From Halopseudomonas pertucinogena (GTDB lineage Bacteria; Pseudomonadota; Gammaproteobacteria; Pseudomonadales; Pseudomonadaceae), in NCBI RefSeq assembly GCF_014646575.1, contig NZ_BMNN01000004.1, positions 124,001-188,000 on the forward strand: a DNA stretch of 64,000 nt, in the 5' to 3' direction. The translations under genes were made by a program, and so were the position numbers. Below the pieces are notes generated by a model. That model saw nothing but the letters and a program-made list of their open reading frames with translations, was not told the DNA's origin and did no database searches. Shown one piece after another: positions 43,795-60,142 of the stretch (its first letter is position 1; each line of letters begins with the position of its first letter).

Positions 43795-44451
43795 TTACAG
43801 ACCCCGCCTGTAACTCAGCAGCCGCCCGCGATACGGGGCCGGTTCGTCTTCGCTGAAGGCCATGGGAGTGGCCGTCAGTTCGAATCCCATCTCCTCCATC
43901 AGCCGGCTGAACCGATTGCGGTAGCCACGACCGGGGCAGGTGATCATCACCTTGGCCACCGGGGCGGCCAGTTGTTCGATCAACAGTGCCAGCATGCCCG
44001 GGTGGTTGCGCTCATACAGCACGTCACTTCCAACGATCAGGTCGTACTGGCGCGGTTTCCTGATCTTCTTCGTCCACGGCAGGTCCCGGTAGGGGATCGG
44101 GGGCAGACTGTTCAGCACTGCGTTGTAGTCCAGGAAACGTTCACTGAGGGGATGATGGTCACTGGCAGTGACATCGGCGCCGCGGGATTTGAGCAGCAGG
44201 CTGGGCAAGGCCAGCCCGCAGCCCAGCTCGATGATCCGCCGATTGGCAATGTCGATGTGCTTGACCGCCTGGGCCAGTGCACGGCTGGCAGGCCAGAGCT
44301 GACCGAACAGGCTCCAGCTCGCCGAACAGATGCCCGCGCGCCTGGCTTCACCGTCCGGGTCAGCGTATTGCATATGATCACTGAGCGCACGGAGCCTGTA
44401 TTCCCTTGCGCCGACGCGCACGTCGAGTTTCCGGGTTTCATAACCGGGCAT
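43795..44451 (-). CDS. class I SAM-dependent methyltransferase, METTL21-like
   Basis: A 218-residue protein with the SAM motif I IIELGCGLALPSLLLKSRG (Gly77 and Gly79) and ASDHHP as the acidic loop; VGSDVLYERNHP resembles motif IV of the protein-lysine methyltransferase-like family (METTL21 group). The substrate is unknown. ATG 44451 is supported by AGGAGG in the proper position, although the frame is open to 44664. It is inverted relative to mnmE and mnmG, and its promoter must lie in the second DnaA-box region. Confidence 0.8.
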   Translation of the reverse strand: MPGYETRKLDVRVGAREYRLRALSDHMQYADPDGEARRAGICSASWSLFGQLWPASRALAQAVKHIDIANRRIIELGCGLALPSLLLKSRGADVTASDHHPLSERFLDYNAVLNSLPPIPYRDLPWTKKIRKPRQYDLIVGSDVLYERNHPGMLALLIEQLAAPVAKVMITCPGRGYRNRFSRLMEEMGFELTATPMAFSEDEPAPYRGRLLSYRRGL

Positions 44452-44550
44452 ATTCGTCCCTCCTGTCTGAATATGGTTTGCCGAAGCAATGAAATCGAAA
44501 GGATGAGCCACTGGGGCTGTGAAAGGAGGCGTGGTCGCTTCGCTGAGCCC

Positions 44551-44815
44551 TGTGGACAACCACCACTGAGCCCTGCTCATAACCCCATGGATAAGGGTGT
44601 GCGAAACCTGCCTGTGGATAACCATACCAGTTATACACAGCAAGTGCAGAGGAAGCGGAGCCATTCAGCCCCAGCCTGACCACAGAGTTATCATTCCGGT
44701 AAACCATTGTGGAATGTAGCTTTTATTGTGTTATCCACAGAAAAGCACCTGCCCATACATAACATCAGTATTTATCTTTTATATATTTCTTATCTTTTAT
44801 TCTGATGATGATCAG
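44551..44815. other. second DnaA-box cluster with AT-rich element (origin-like)
   Basis: The 487-bp gene-free interval 44452-44938 contains DnaA boxes at 44551 (TGTGGACAA, one mismatch, reverse), 44613 (TGTGGATAA, reverse), 44631 (TTATACACA) and 44731 (TTATCCACA). An AT-rich stretch lies at about 44755-44800 (TATTTATCTTTTATATATT and TTATCTTTTATT). This is the organisation of an origin. In E. coli oriC itself lies next to mnmG (gidA), so this may be a second or relic initiation site, or a DnaA-regulated promoter region. Confidence 0.7.
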
Positions 44816-44860
44816 CTGGATGACCGCCGGCACGGCTGATCAAAAAATGTTCAGCCACAG

Positions 44861-44889
44861 CTGCAATTTTTCTGCTCCGGCCCTATAAT
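44861..44889 (+). promoter_or_regulatory. mnmG promoter
   Basis: A perfect -10 TATAAT (44884-44889) lies 49 bp before mnmG; CTGCAA (44861-44866) is a modest -35 at 17 bp spacing. DnaA boxes lie just upstream, so DnaA could influence it. Confidence 0.55.
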
Positions 44890-44938
44890 CAGCCCCTTTT
44901 CCCGAACGTCCGGCTGATGCCGGGCAACGAGGTGTACG

Positions 44939-46837
<1,899 letters not shown>

Positions 46838-46842
46838 CAGGC

Positions 46843-47472
46843 ATGGTAGATCACGCCGGGCAGCTGACCCGTGGTGCGAAGGAAATGGGCATAGCCCTCA
46901 GCGACAGCCAGGCGCAGCAGCTGCTCGACTACATGGCGCTGCTGAACAAGTGGAACAAGGCCTACAATCTGACCGCCGTGCGGGACCCCGACGAGATGGT
47001 CAGCCGCCATCTGCTGGACAGCCTGAGCATCCTGCCGCTGGTGGGTAGCGGACGCTGGCTGGATGTCGGCAGCGGCGGTGGCATGCCGGGTGTCATCCTG
47101 GCCATCATGCTGCCGGAAAACCGGTTCACCCTGCTCGACAGCAACGGCAAGAAGACCCGCTTCCTCACCCAGGTGAAACTTGAACTGGGCCTGGAAAACA
47201 TGCAGGTGGTGAACAGCCGGGTGGAAGCCTTTTCCCCTGATCTTCCATTTGACGGTATAGTGTCCCGGGCATTCAGTTCGCTGGCCGATTTCACCAATCT
47301 GACGCGCCACCTGAGCACCGCCGACACCCGCTGGCTGGCGATGAAGGGGCTGTACCCGGAGGAAGAGCTCCAGGCGCTGGCCGAGGACTTCAGCGTGCAG
47401 AGCAGTATCGAGCTGGCGGTGCCCGGCTGCGTCGCCAGCCGGCACCTGCTGATACTGCAGCGGGCGGCCTAG
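46843..47472 (+). CDS. rsmG: 16S rRNA (guanine-527 N7)-methyltransferase
   Basis: A 209-residue RsmG (GidB) enzyme. It has the [24 protein letters not shown]-terminal signature, [11 protein letters not shown], and the SAM loop [15 protein letters not shown]. It methylates G527 of 16S rRNA. The mnmG-rsmG pair is almost universal and here is followed by parAB. Confidence 0.96.
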   Translation: MVDHAGQLTRGAKEMGIALSDSQAQQLLDYMALLNKWNKAYNLTAVRDPDEMVSRHLLDSLSILPLVGSGRWLDVGSGGGMPGVILAIMLPENRFTLLDSNGKKTRFLTQVKLELGLENMQVVNSRVEAFSPDLPFDGIVSRAFSSLADFTNLTRHLSTADTRWLAMKGLYPEEELQALAEDFSVQSSIELAVPGCVASRHLLILQRAA

Positions 47473-47503
47473 GCTGCGGGCAATAACCGAGAGGAGATTC
47501 GCT

Positions 47504-48292
47504 GTGGGCAAGGTATTGGCTATTGCCAACCAGAAAGGCGGTGTCGGCAAGACCACGACCTCGGTGAATCTGGCTGCCTCGCTGGCGGCTACCAAGCGCA
47601 GGGTGCTGTTGATCGATCTTGATCCCCAGGGCAACGCGACCATGGGCAGCGGCATCGACAAGTCGCAGCTGGAGCGTTCGGTATATGACGTTCTGACCGA
47701 TGGCTGCAGTCTGGATGAAGCGGTGCAGCGCTCCGAAGCCGGCGGCTACGATCTGCTGCCGGCCAATGGCGATCTTACTGCTGCCGAGGTCGAGCTGCTG
47801 GACATGAAGATGAAGGAAAGCCGCCTGCGCTACGCGCTGGCCAGCGCCCGGGAGGCCTACGACTACATCCTCATCGATTGCCCGCCGTCGCTGAACATGC
47901 TTACGGTCAACGGCCTGGTTGCGGCCGACGGCGTGATCATTCCCATGCAGTGCGAGTACTACGCGCTGGAGGGGCTGTCGGCGCTGATCAACACCATCCA
48001 GCGGATCAGTTCGGTGCTCAACCCGGGCCTGCAGATCGAAGGGCTGCTGCGGACCATGTACGATCCGCGCAACAGCCTGACCCGCGAGGTGTCCGAGCAG
48101 CTCACCGAGCATTTCGGCGACCGTCTGTACCAGACGGTCATCCCGCGCAACGTACGGCTGGCCGAGGCACCGAGTTTCGGTCTTCCGGTACTGGTCTATG
48201 ACAAGCAGTCCCGCGGAGCGGTAGCCTATCTGGCACTGGCCGGCGAGTTGGTCAGACGCCACCGCAAGGCAGCGGGCCCGGTGGCAATCTAA
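47504..48292 (+). CDS. parA: chromosome partitioning ATPase ParA (Soj)
   Basis: A 262-residue ParA of the short chromosomal type, without an N-terminal helix-turn-helix. The deviant Walker A is KGGVGKTTTSVNLA, with DLDPQGNAT and DCPPSLNMLTVNGL following. It drives movement of ParB-parS complexes. The start is GTG 47504 with GAGGAG upstream. parB follows 29 bp downstream, and three parS sites are in this window. Confidence 0.96.
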   Translation: MGKVLAIANQKGGVGKTTTSVNLAASLAATKRRVLLIDLDPQGNATMGSGIDKSQLERSVYDVLTDGCSLDEAVQRSEAGGYDLLPANGDLTAAEVELLDMKMKESRLRYALASAREAYDYILIDCPPSLNMLTVNGLVAADGVIIPMQCEYYALEGLSALINTIQRISSVLNPGLQIEGLLRTMYDPRNSLTREVSEQLTEHFGDRLYQTVIPRNVRLAEAPSFGLPVLVYDKQSRGAVAYLALAGELVRRHRKAAGPVAI

Positions 48293-48321
48293 TCATTTTC
48301 TGGTAGAAGGACAGGACGGGC

Positions 48322-49185
48322 ATGGCGGTCAAGAAACGCGGCTTGGGACGGGGATTGGATGCGCTGCTGGGGCAGACCGGCATCAACAACGACACTGCCC
48401 AGGGCAGTGAGGATCAGCAGCTGCGGCAGCTGCCGGTCGATCTCATCCAGCGCGGCAAATATCAGCCCCGCCGCGACATGGACCCCCAGGCCCTCGAAGA
48501 GCTGGCCAGCTCGATCAAGGCCCAGGGAGTGATGCAGCCGATCGTGGTGCGCCCGATCGGCTCCGACCGCTACGAGATCATTGCCGGCGAACGGCGCTGG
48601 CGGGCGACCCAGCAGGCCGGACTGGACACCATTCCGGCCGTGGTGCGCGAGGTCCCGGACGAAGCCGCCATCGCCATGGCGCTGATCGAGAACATCCAGC
48701 GCGAAGATCTCAACCCCATTGAAGAAGCCATTGCCCTGCAGCGCCTGCAACAGGAATTCGAACTGACCCAGCAGCAGGTGGCCGATGCGGTGGGCAAATC
48801 CCGGGTCACCATCACCAACCTGCTGCGCCTGATGTCCCTGGCCGATGACGTGAAACTGCTGCTCGAGCGCGGCGATATCGAGATGGGCCATGCCCGGGCG
48901 CTGCTCGGCCTGCCCGCCGAGCGCCAGAGCGAAGCCGCCCGTCAGGTTGTCGCCAGGGGATTGACCGTCCGTCAGACCGAGGCGCTGGTCCGGCAGTGGC
49001 TGAATCCACCGCGCGAATCGGGCACGGTGCAGAACAACCCCGACATAGAACGACTGCAACAGGACCTGGCCGAGCGCATCGGTGCGGAGGTGAAGATCCA
49101 GCACGGCGCCCGGGGCAAGGGCAAACTGGTCATCAGTTACAATTCGCTGGACGAACTCGATGGCGTCCTCATGCACATCAAGTAA
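48322..49185 (+). CDS. parB: chromosome partitioning protein ParB (Spo0J)
   Basis: A 287-residue ParB, a CTP-dependent clamp that loads at parS. It has the basic N-terminal ParA-interacting start (MAVKKRGLGRGLDALLG), the CTP-binding ParB/Srx domain with IAGERRWRAT, the HTH region (ELTQQQVADAVGKSRVTITNLLRL), and a C-terminal dimerisation domain. Palindromic parS sequences in recF are its expected targets. Confidence 0.96.
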   Translation: MAVKKRGLGRGLDALLGQTGINNDTAQGSEDQQLRQLPVDLIQRGKYQPRRDMDPQALEELASSIKAQGVMQPIVVRPIGSDRYEIIAGERRWRATQQAGLDTIPAVVREVPDEAAIAMALIENIQREDLNPIEEAIALQRLQQEFELTQQQVADAVGKSRVTITNLLRLMSLADDVKLLLERGDIEMGHARALLGLPAERQSEAARQVVARGLTVRQTEALVRQWLNPPRESGTVQNNPDIERLQQDLAERIGAEVKIQHGARGKGKLVISYNSLDELDGVLMHIK

Positions 49186-49227
49186 CAACTGCGACATTGC
49201 GGCGCACCACGGAAATCAACCGCTGTA

Positions 49228-49256
49228 GTTGAATCGACTACGTAATGCACCTATAC
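49228..49256 (+). promoter_or_regulatory. atp operon promoter
   Basis: TTGAAT (49228-49233) and TATACT (49251-49256) with a 17-bp spacer lie 86 bp upstream of atpI in the parB-atpI gap, giving a short leader. Confidence 0.65.
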
Positions 49257-49341
49257 TCCTCGCGCTATTTTGGCTGGGCAAAAATGCATCAGTCTGTTGC
49301 ACAGAGCGCGCGGTCGAGCAGTTGAGAGAAAGAGGGTCGGA

Positions 49342-50642
<1,301 letters not shown>

Positions 50643-50693
50643 GCAGCCGCGAGCCCTTGTTCAACCAACGACAAACTTGAACTACAACCTTGA

Positions 50694-50948
<255 letters not shown>

Positions 50949-50969
50949 TCGATAGCTGGTAATGATGAA

Positions 50970-50991
50970 CGGCAGGACGTTGGTCCTGCCG
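50970..50991 (+). other. intercistronic hairpin after atpE
   Basis: CGGCAGGAC (50970-50978) pairs perfectly with GTCCTGCCG (50983-50991) around a GTTG loop, 21 bp past the atpE stop. No T tract, so it is unlikely to terminate and may protect the upstream mRNA 3' end. Confidence 0.7.
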
Positions 50992-51040
50992 TGTCGATCT
51001 TGTCCCCGGGACACAACGAAATAGCACGAGGTAAATCGCT

Positions 51041-51511
51041 GTGAATATTAATCTGACGCTGTTTGGTCAAACGATTGCCTTCGCTATTTTTGTCTGGTTT
51101 ACCATGAAGTTCGTATGGCCGCCGGTAACCCGCGCCATGCAGGAACGCCAGAAAAAAATCGCCGAAGGCCTGGATGCGGCTGGCCGCGCCCAGCGTGACC
51201 TGAGCCTGGCCCAGGAAAAAGCCGCCCAGACCCTGCGTGAGACCAAGGAACAGGCTGCTCAGATCCTCGAGCAGGCCAACAAGGGTGCCACCCTCATCAT
51301 CGAGGAAGCCAAAGAGCAGGCACGTTCCGAGGGTGAACGTCTGGTTGCAGCCGCCAGGGCTGAAATCGAACAGGAAATGAATCGCGCCAGGGATCAGCTG
51401 CGCGCCCAGGTTGCCACGCTGGCGATCAAGGGTGCCGAGCAGATCCTCGAATCCGAAGTGGATTCCGCGGCCCACAGTGAGCTGGTCAACAAACTGGCCT
51501 CACAACTCTAA
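51041..51511 (+). CDS. atpF: ATP synthase F0 subunit b
   Basis: A 156-residue stator subunit: one N-terminal membrane helix ([20 protein letters not shown]) and a long charged alpha-helical coiled-coil ending QL. The start is GTG 51041 with CGAGGT upstream. Followed by atpH after 11 bp. Confidence 0.96.
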   Translation: MNINLTLFGQTIAFAIFVWFTMKFVWPPVTRAMQERQKKIAEGLDAAGRAQRDLSLAQEKAAQTLRETKEQAAQILEQANKGATLIIEEAKEQARSEGERLVAAARAEIEQEMNRARDQLRAQVATLAIKGAEQILESEVDSAAHSELVNKLASQL

Positions 51512-51522
51512 GCGAGGCGAGC

Positions 51523-52059
51523 ATGGCTACAATCACTACGCTGGCTCGGCCTTACGCAAAAGCGGCTTTCGAGTTTGCTACTTCTGCTGCTGCGCTGGAT
51601 GCCTGGTCAGGCATGCTGGCTGTCGCAGCCGCCGTAGCCGCCGACCCCGTTTTTGTCGAGAGGATGCGTGACCCGGCTCTGACCCGGGAGCGCAAGGCCG
51701 ATGATCTGCTCATGGTGTGTGAAGGTCAGATCACTCCCGAGTTCGGAAACTACATCCGTACTCTGGCTGACAACGACCGTCTGCTCCTGATCCCGGACAT
51801 CGCCGAGCTCTTCGAGCAGTACAAGGCGGAACACGATCGCAGCATCACAGTCGAGGTGGAGTCCGCCTTCGAACTGTCTGCCGATCAACAGAAAACGCTG
51901 GCAACCGCTTTAACCAGGCGGTTAGACCGCACAGTAACTCCCCATGTGACCATCAACCCGTCTCTGATTGGCGGTGTGTTGATTCGTGCGGGTGACCTGG
52001 TCATCGACGGTTCGGTCCGCGGCAAGCTTGCAAAGCTGGCCGAGGCGTTGAAATCCTGA
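51523..52059 (+). CDS. atpH: ATP synthase F1 subunit delta
   Basis: A 178-residue peripheral stator protein that joins F1 to subunit b. It starts with the family pattern LARPYAKAAFEFA and ends with GGVLIRAGDLVIDGSVRGKL. Good GAGGCGAG ribosome binding site; atpA starts 15 bp downstream. Confidence 0.96.
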   Translation: MATITTLARPYAKAAFEFATSAAALDAWSGMLAVAAAVAADPVFVERMRDPALTRERKADDLLMVCEGQITPEFGNYIRTLADNDRLLLIPDIAELFEQYKAEHDRSITVEVESAFELSADQQKTLATALTRRLDRTVTPHVTINPSLIGGVLIRAGDLVIDGSVRGKLAKLAEALKS

Positions 52060-52074
52060 TTTGAGGGACATGGC

Positions 52075-53619
<1,545 letters not shown>

Positions 53620-53626
53620 GCCGAGG

Positions 53627-53653
53627 GCGGGACGGGAGGCAATCCTGTCCCGC
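53627..53653 (+). other. intercistronic hairpin after atpA
   Basis: GCGGGACGGGA (53627-53637) pairs with TCCTGTCCCGC (53643-53653), 11 bp including one G-U pair, with a 5-nt loop, 7 bp past the atpA stop. No T tract. Confidence 0.65.
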
Positions 53654-53693
53654 TTCGTGCGATACGGCCACGGGCTAACCTGAAAGGTGTGAC

Positions 53694-55977
<2,284 letters not shown>

Positions 55978-55983
55978 TGGGCC

Positions 55984-56003
55984 GCGCCCGCTGCGGCGGG
56001 CGC
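55984..56003 (+). other. intercistronic hairpin after atpD
   Basis: GCGCCCGC (55984-55991) pairs with GCGGGCGC (55996-56003) around a TGCG tetraloop, 7 bp past the atpD stop and 19 bp before atpC. No T tract. Confidence 0.65.
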
Positions 56004-56021
56004 TGAACCGAGGCAATGTGA

Positions 56022-56462
56022 ATGGCTATGACAGTGCACTGCGATATCGTAAGCGCGGAAGAAGAGCTGTTTTCCGGCCTGGTCGAGATGGTCGTGGCAC
56101 ACGGCAACATGGGTGACATCGGTGTTCTGCCGGGTCACACGCCGCTGTTGACCGATCTCAAGCCAGGCCCGGTCCGGGTGATCAAGCAGGACAAGACCGA
56201 GGAGGTGTTCTACATCTCCGGTGGCTTCCTGGAAGTTCAGCCGAGCATGGTCAAGGTGCTTGCCGACACGGCCATCCGTGCCGGTGACATTGACGAAGCA
56301 GCTGCAGAAGAAGCGAAGAAGGCCGCAGAGAAGGCTCTCAACGAGAAAGGTGCCGAGTTCGACTACGGTTCGGCCTCCGCCCGTCTCGCCGAAGCCGCAG
56401 CCCAATTGCGGACCGTGCAGGAACTTCGCAAGAAATACGGTGGACCAGCGATCAATCGCTGA
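56022..56462 (+). CDS. atpC: ATP synthase F1 subunit epsilon
   Basis: A 146-residue epsilon subunit with an N-terminal beta-sandwich ([35 protein letters not shown]) and a C-terminal helical pair that can inhibit ATP hydrolysis. It closes the atp operon and is followed by a strong terminator. Confidence 0.97.
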   Translation: MAMTVHCDIVSAEEELFSGLVEMVVAHGNMGDIGVLPGHTPLLTDLKPGPVRVIKQDKTEEVFYISGGFLEVQPSMVKVLADTAIRAGDIDEAAAEEAKKAAEKALNEKGAEFDYGSASARLAEAAAQLRTVQELRKKYGGPAINR

Positions 56463-56474
56463 TCAGCGTGACGG

Positions 56475-56500
56475 AAAAGGCAGCTTCGGCTGCCTTTTTT
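56475..56500 (+). terminator. atp operon terminator
   Basis: AAAAGGCAGC (56475-56484), loop TTCG, GCTGCCTTTT (56489-56498) continuing into TT. The UUCG-capped stem and T tract make a strong rho-independent terminator 13 bp past atpC. Confidence 0.93.
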
Positions 56501-56617
56501 GTTTTCCGGAATCGAGCCGCTGCAGGAACCCGTTACCGCTCCCCTTTGTCTGTTTGCAGGTAATCGTTGCCAGCCTCTATCATTCAACACCCAAGATAAT
56601 TCCCAGGATCCGCTTTC

Positions 56618-57991
56618 ATGAATCTCCACGTCGTTATTCTCGCCGCCGGTCAGGGCACCCGCATGCGTTCTGCGCTTCCCAAGGTTCTGCATCCCGTTGC
56701 AGGCAAACCCATGCTGGAGCATGTGATCGACGGGGCTCGCGCACTGTTGCCTGAGGGCATCCACGTGGTTATCGGCCATGGTGCCGAGCAGGTCCGCGAG
56801 CGGTTGGAAAGCGCGGACCTGAACTGGGTGCTGCAGACCGAACAGCTGGGCACCGGCCACGCCGTTGCCCAGGCGCTGCCGCACATCACCGGCGCGGACC
56901 AGGTACTGGTGCTGTACGGTGACGTCCCGCTGATTCGGGTGGAGACGCTGCGCGCGCTGGTGGATCAGGCGGGCAGCCAGGCGCTGGGTCTGTTGACAGT
57001 GCTGATGCAGGATCCTACCGGCTATGGCCGCATCATCCGTGATGATCAGGGCCGGGTGCGAGCCATTGTCGAGCAGAAGGATGCCTCTGCCGAGCAGCTG
57101 CTGATCAACGAAGGCAATACCGGCATCATGGTCCTGCCAGGCGCCAGGGCAGCCGATTGGCTGAACAGCCTGTCCAACCACAATGCCCAGGGCGAGTATT
57201 ACCTGACCGATGTGGTGGAGCTGGCGGTCGCCGGCGGGGTGCCGGTGGAAGTGGCCCAGGCGCAGGACGAGCTGGAGGTGCTGGGCGCCAACAATCGTCT
57301 TCAGCTGGCGGTGCTTGAGCGCGGCTGGCAGGCCCGTGAAGCCGAGCGGTTGATGACCAAGGGCGCCTCCCTGGCTGACCCTGCACGACTCGACGTACGG
57401 GGCGAGGTAAGCATCGGCCGGGATATCAGCATTGACGTCAACGTGGTGCTGGAAGGTCGGGTGGTGATCGAGGATGGGGTGATCATCGAGTCCAACTGCG
57501 TGATCCGTGATTCGGTGATCAAGGCCGGCTCGGTGATCAAGGCGTTCAGCCACCTGGACGGCGCAGAGGTCGGCGAGCAGTGTGACGTCGGTCCGTATGC
57601 CCGACTGCGTCCCGGTACCCGGCTGCTTACCGGGGCGAAGGTCGGCAACTTTGTCGAGACCAAGAAGACCGTGCTGGGCGCCGGCTCGAAGATCAATCAC
57701 CTGTCCTACGTCGGTGACACGGAGGTGGGCAGCAGCGCGAATATCGGTGCGGGTACCATCACCTGCAACTACGACGGGGTGAACAAGTTCATGACCCGTA
57801 TCGGCGACGGTGCCTTCATCGGCTCGAACACGGCGCTGGTGGCGCCGGTATCGGTGGGTGCAATGGCGACCACCGCCGCAGGCTCGACCATTACTCAGGA
57901 TGTCCCGGACAACACGCTGGGTGTGGCCAGAGCCCGCCAGCGCAACGTGGAAGGCTGGAAGCGCCCCGCCCGACAAGCGAAGCCCGAGTAG
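56618..57991 (+). CDS. glmU: bifunctional GlmU (N-acetylglucosamine-1-P uridyltransferase / glucosamine-1-P acetyltransferase)
   Basis: A 457-residue enzyme making UDP-GlcNAc for peptidoglycan and LPS. The N-terminal pyrophosphorylase has [19 protein letters not shown]; the C-terminal left-handed beta-helix with hexapeptide repeats (such as [16 protein letters not shown]) is the acetyltransferase. It follows the atp operon after the terminator, the normal position in gammaproteobacteria. Confidence 0.97.
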   Translation: MNLHVVILAAGQGTRMRSALPKVLHPVAGKPMLEHVIDGARALLPEGIHVVIGHGAEQVRERLESADLNWVLQTEQLGTGHAVAQALPHITGADQVLVLYGDVPLIRVETLRALVDQAGSQALGLLTVLMQDPTGYGRIIRDDQGRVRAIVEQKDASAEQLLINEGNTGIMVLPGARAADWLNSLSNHNAQGEYYLTDVVELAVAGGVPVEVAQAQDELEVLGANNRLQLAVLERGWQAREAERLMTKGASLADPARLDVRGEVSIGRDISIDVNVVLEGRVVIEDGVIIESNCVIRDSVIKAGSVIKAFSHLDGAEVGEQCDVGPYARLRPGTRLLTGAKVGNFVETKKTVLGAGSKINHLSYVGDTEVGSSANIGAGTITCNYDGVNKFMTRIGDGAFIGSNTALVAPVSVGAMATTAAGSTITQDVPDNTLGVARARQRNVEGWKRPARQAKPE

Positions 57992-58060
57992 GCGGCAAGT
58001 TGTCCCCCTGTGTCCTATAGTGTTCTGAGTCTTTCAGCGCTGGACACAGGAGAAGAAGGG

Positions 58061-59249
58061 ATGTTTGCTAAATTTTCCGAAACCCTGGGCGGTCTGCAAC
58101 TGCCGCTGCGGGTGGTGGTGAAGGGCGGACCGACGCTGGACCTGGCCGCCGAACCGCGAGTGACCCTGCAGATCAACGACCTCGAGCTGCTGCAGGAAAT
58201 GCAGCATCCGACCCTGGACAAGCTCGGCGAGGCCTACATCGACCAGCGCCTGGAAATCCAGGGCAACATCATGGATGTCATAGAGGTGGCCGATCGCCTG
58301 AGCAAGGGGCTGATCGGCGACCAGCCATCCCCTCCGGTCGAGCGCACCGAGCACGACCGGAAGATGGACGCCGAAGCCATCTCCTATCACTACGACCTTT
58401 CCAATGAATTCTACGAGCTCTGGCTGGACCCGCAGATGGTCTACTCCTGCGGCTACTTCCGCAGCCCGGAGGACAGCCTGGCGGCCGCCCAGACCCAGAA
58501 ACTGGATCACCTGTGCCGCAAGCTGCGGTTGAAGCCCGGGGAGCGGTTGCTGGACGTTGGCTGCGGTTGGGGGGGGACTGGCCCGGCATGCAGCGAAGTT
58601 CTACGGCGCCCGTGTGCATGGCATCACCCTGAGCAAGGCGCAGCTCGAGTGGGCACAGGCGCGCACCGAGGCGGCGGGGCTGACCGATCAGGTCACCCTG
58701 GAGCTGCTTGATTACCGGGATCTGCCCGGCGACGAGCGCTTCGACAAGGTGGTCAGCGTCGGCATGTTCGAGCATGTGGGACATGCCAATCTGGGCAGTT
58801 ACTTCAAGATCCTCTACGACCAGGTCAAGCCGGGCGGCCTGGTGATGAACCATGGCATCACCGCCAAATATGTCGATGGGCGGCAGGTGGGCCAGGGTGC
58901 GGGCAAATTCATCGGGCGCTATGTCTTTCCTCACGGCGAGCTGCCGCACCTGTCCATGGCCATCGCCCGCATGAGCGAACAGGGATTTGAGGTGCTGGAC
59001 GTAGAAGGGCTGCGCCTGCATTACGCACGCACGCTGGAACACTGGAGCCATAATCTGGAGCAGCGCCTGGAGCAGGCCCGGGAGCTGGTATCGGACAAGG
59101 CGCTGCGCATCTGGCGGGTCTATCTGGCCGGTTGTGCCTACGGATTCCGGCGCAACTGGATGAACATTCACCAGATTCTGGCCGTCAAACCCCTGCCGGA
59201 CGGCAGCCATCACGTACCCTGGACCCGGGACGATATCTATGGCCAATGA
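58061..59249 (+). pseudogene. cfa: cyclopropane-fatty-acyl-phospholipid synthase, frameshifted
   Basis: The protein is readable in two frames. Codons from ATG 58061 (GGAGAAGAAGGG upstream) run through the SAM motif LLDVGCGWGG and then break; the natural continuation LARHAAKFYGARVHGITLSKA lies in the +1 frame and runs to the stop at 59249. The cause is an 8-G run at 58569-58576; seven Gs would restore one frame of 395 residues, full Cfa length. Cfa adds a methylene from SAM to membrane lipids under stress. It may be a true mutation or a sequencing error; a phase-variable tract is also possible. Its end overlaps the next gene (ATGA). Confidence 0.85.
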
Positions 59250-60142
59250 GTATGGATGGGCTCAGGCCCCATGGTGATGATGAACTCCCCGGTCCGGTCC
59301 CTGGCGGGAGTGCCGACGTGCCCCTGAAACGGCTGAAGCAGGATGACCTGAACACTGACGAAGCGCTGCCCTGGGATCTGCTCGACGCCGAAGGCCGGGT
59401 GATCGTGCATCGGGGCGAGGTGCTGGAAGCAGGGCCCAGACTGGACCGTCTGATCGAACGCGGACTCTACCGGATCAATGAATCGCCGGAGAGCCGTGAT
59501 ACGGCGGATGTGGGCCTGCCGGACATGCTGCTCGCGCCGGGAGATATTCTTCAGTTGCAGACCACCGGCAGCGGCCAGGGCGAGCGTTATCCGGTCAGGC
59601 TTATCGGCTATCACAGTCCGGTCAGCGTACTGGTGTCCGCGCCCCTGGCCAACGGCAGGCTGGTCTTCATCAAGGAAGGCCAGCGCCTGCTGGTACGCGG
59701 ATTCGTCGGGCGGGACGCGGTGGGTTACAGCACCCGGGTTCTTAAGTCCAATCTCTCGCCCTTCGCCTATCTTCACCTGGCCTGGCCGGATGAAGTCCAG
59801 ACCATGCGCATCCGCGGTTCGGCCAGAGTACCGGTGGAGCTGGTATGCGCTGTGATTGCCGCCGATGCACAATACTCGGCCCGGATGATCGATCTGAGTC
59901 AGGGCGGCGCCCGTCTGCTGTCGCGGGTACCACTCGGCGCGGTGGGCGACCAGGTCCAGTTGGCCTTTCGCATCAACCCCGGCGGGACGGAGATCTACCT
60001 GCGCCCCCGTGCGCTGGTGCGCACGGTGGTCGATGAACAGGGCCAGATCACCACCGGAGTGGAATTCATCGACCTGAGTGAAACGGATAACCTCTATCTG
60101 AGTAACATGGTCTACCAGCATCTGCTGAGGGAGAAGCTGTAA
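59246..60142 (+). CDS. YcgR-like flagellar brake protein with PilZ domain
   Basis: A 298-residue protein with an N-terminal YcgR-type domain (about 75-185) and a C-terminal PilZ domain whose c-di-GMP motifs are RGSAR (190-194) and DLSQGG (216-221). In E. coli YcgR bound to c-di-GMP slows the flagellar motor. The ATG at 59246 overlaps the cfa stop as ATGA; a second ATG two codons later is possible. The frame is open further upstream, but that part lies inside cfa. Its stop overlaps the next gene by one base. Confidence 0.85.
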   Translation: MSMDGLRPHGDDELPGPVPGGSADVPLKRLKQDDLNTDEALPWDLLDAEGRVIVHRGEVLEAGPRLDRLIERGLYRINESPESRDTADVGLPDMLLAPGDILQLQTTGSGQGERYPVRLIGYHSPVSVLVSAPLANGRLVFIKEGQRLLVRGFVGRDAVGYSTRVLKSNLSPFAYLHLAWPDEVQTMRIRGSARVPVELVCAVIAADAQYSARMIDLSQGGARLLSRVPLGAVGDQVQLAFRINPGGTEIYLRPRALVRTVVDEQGQITTGVEFIDLSETDNLYLSNMVYQHLLREKL

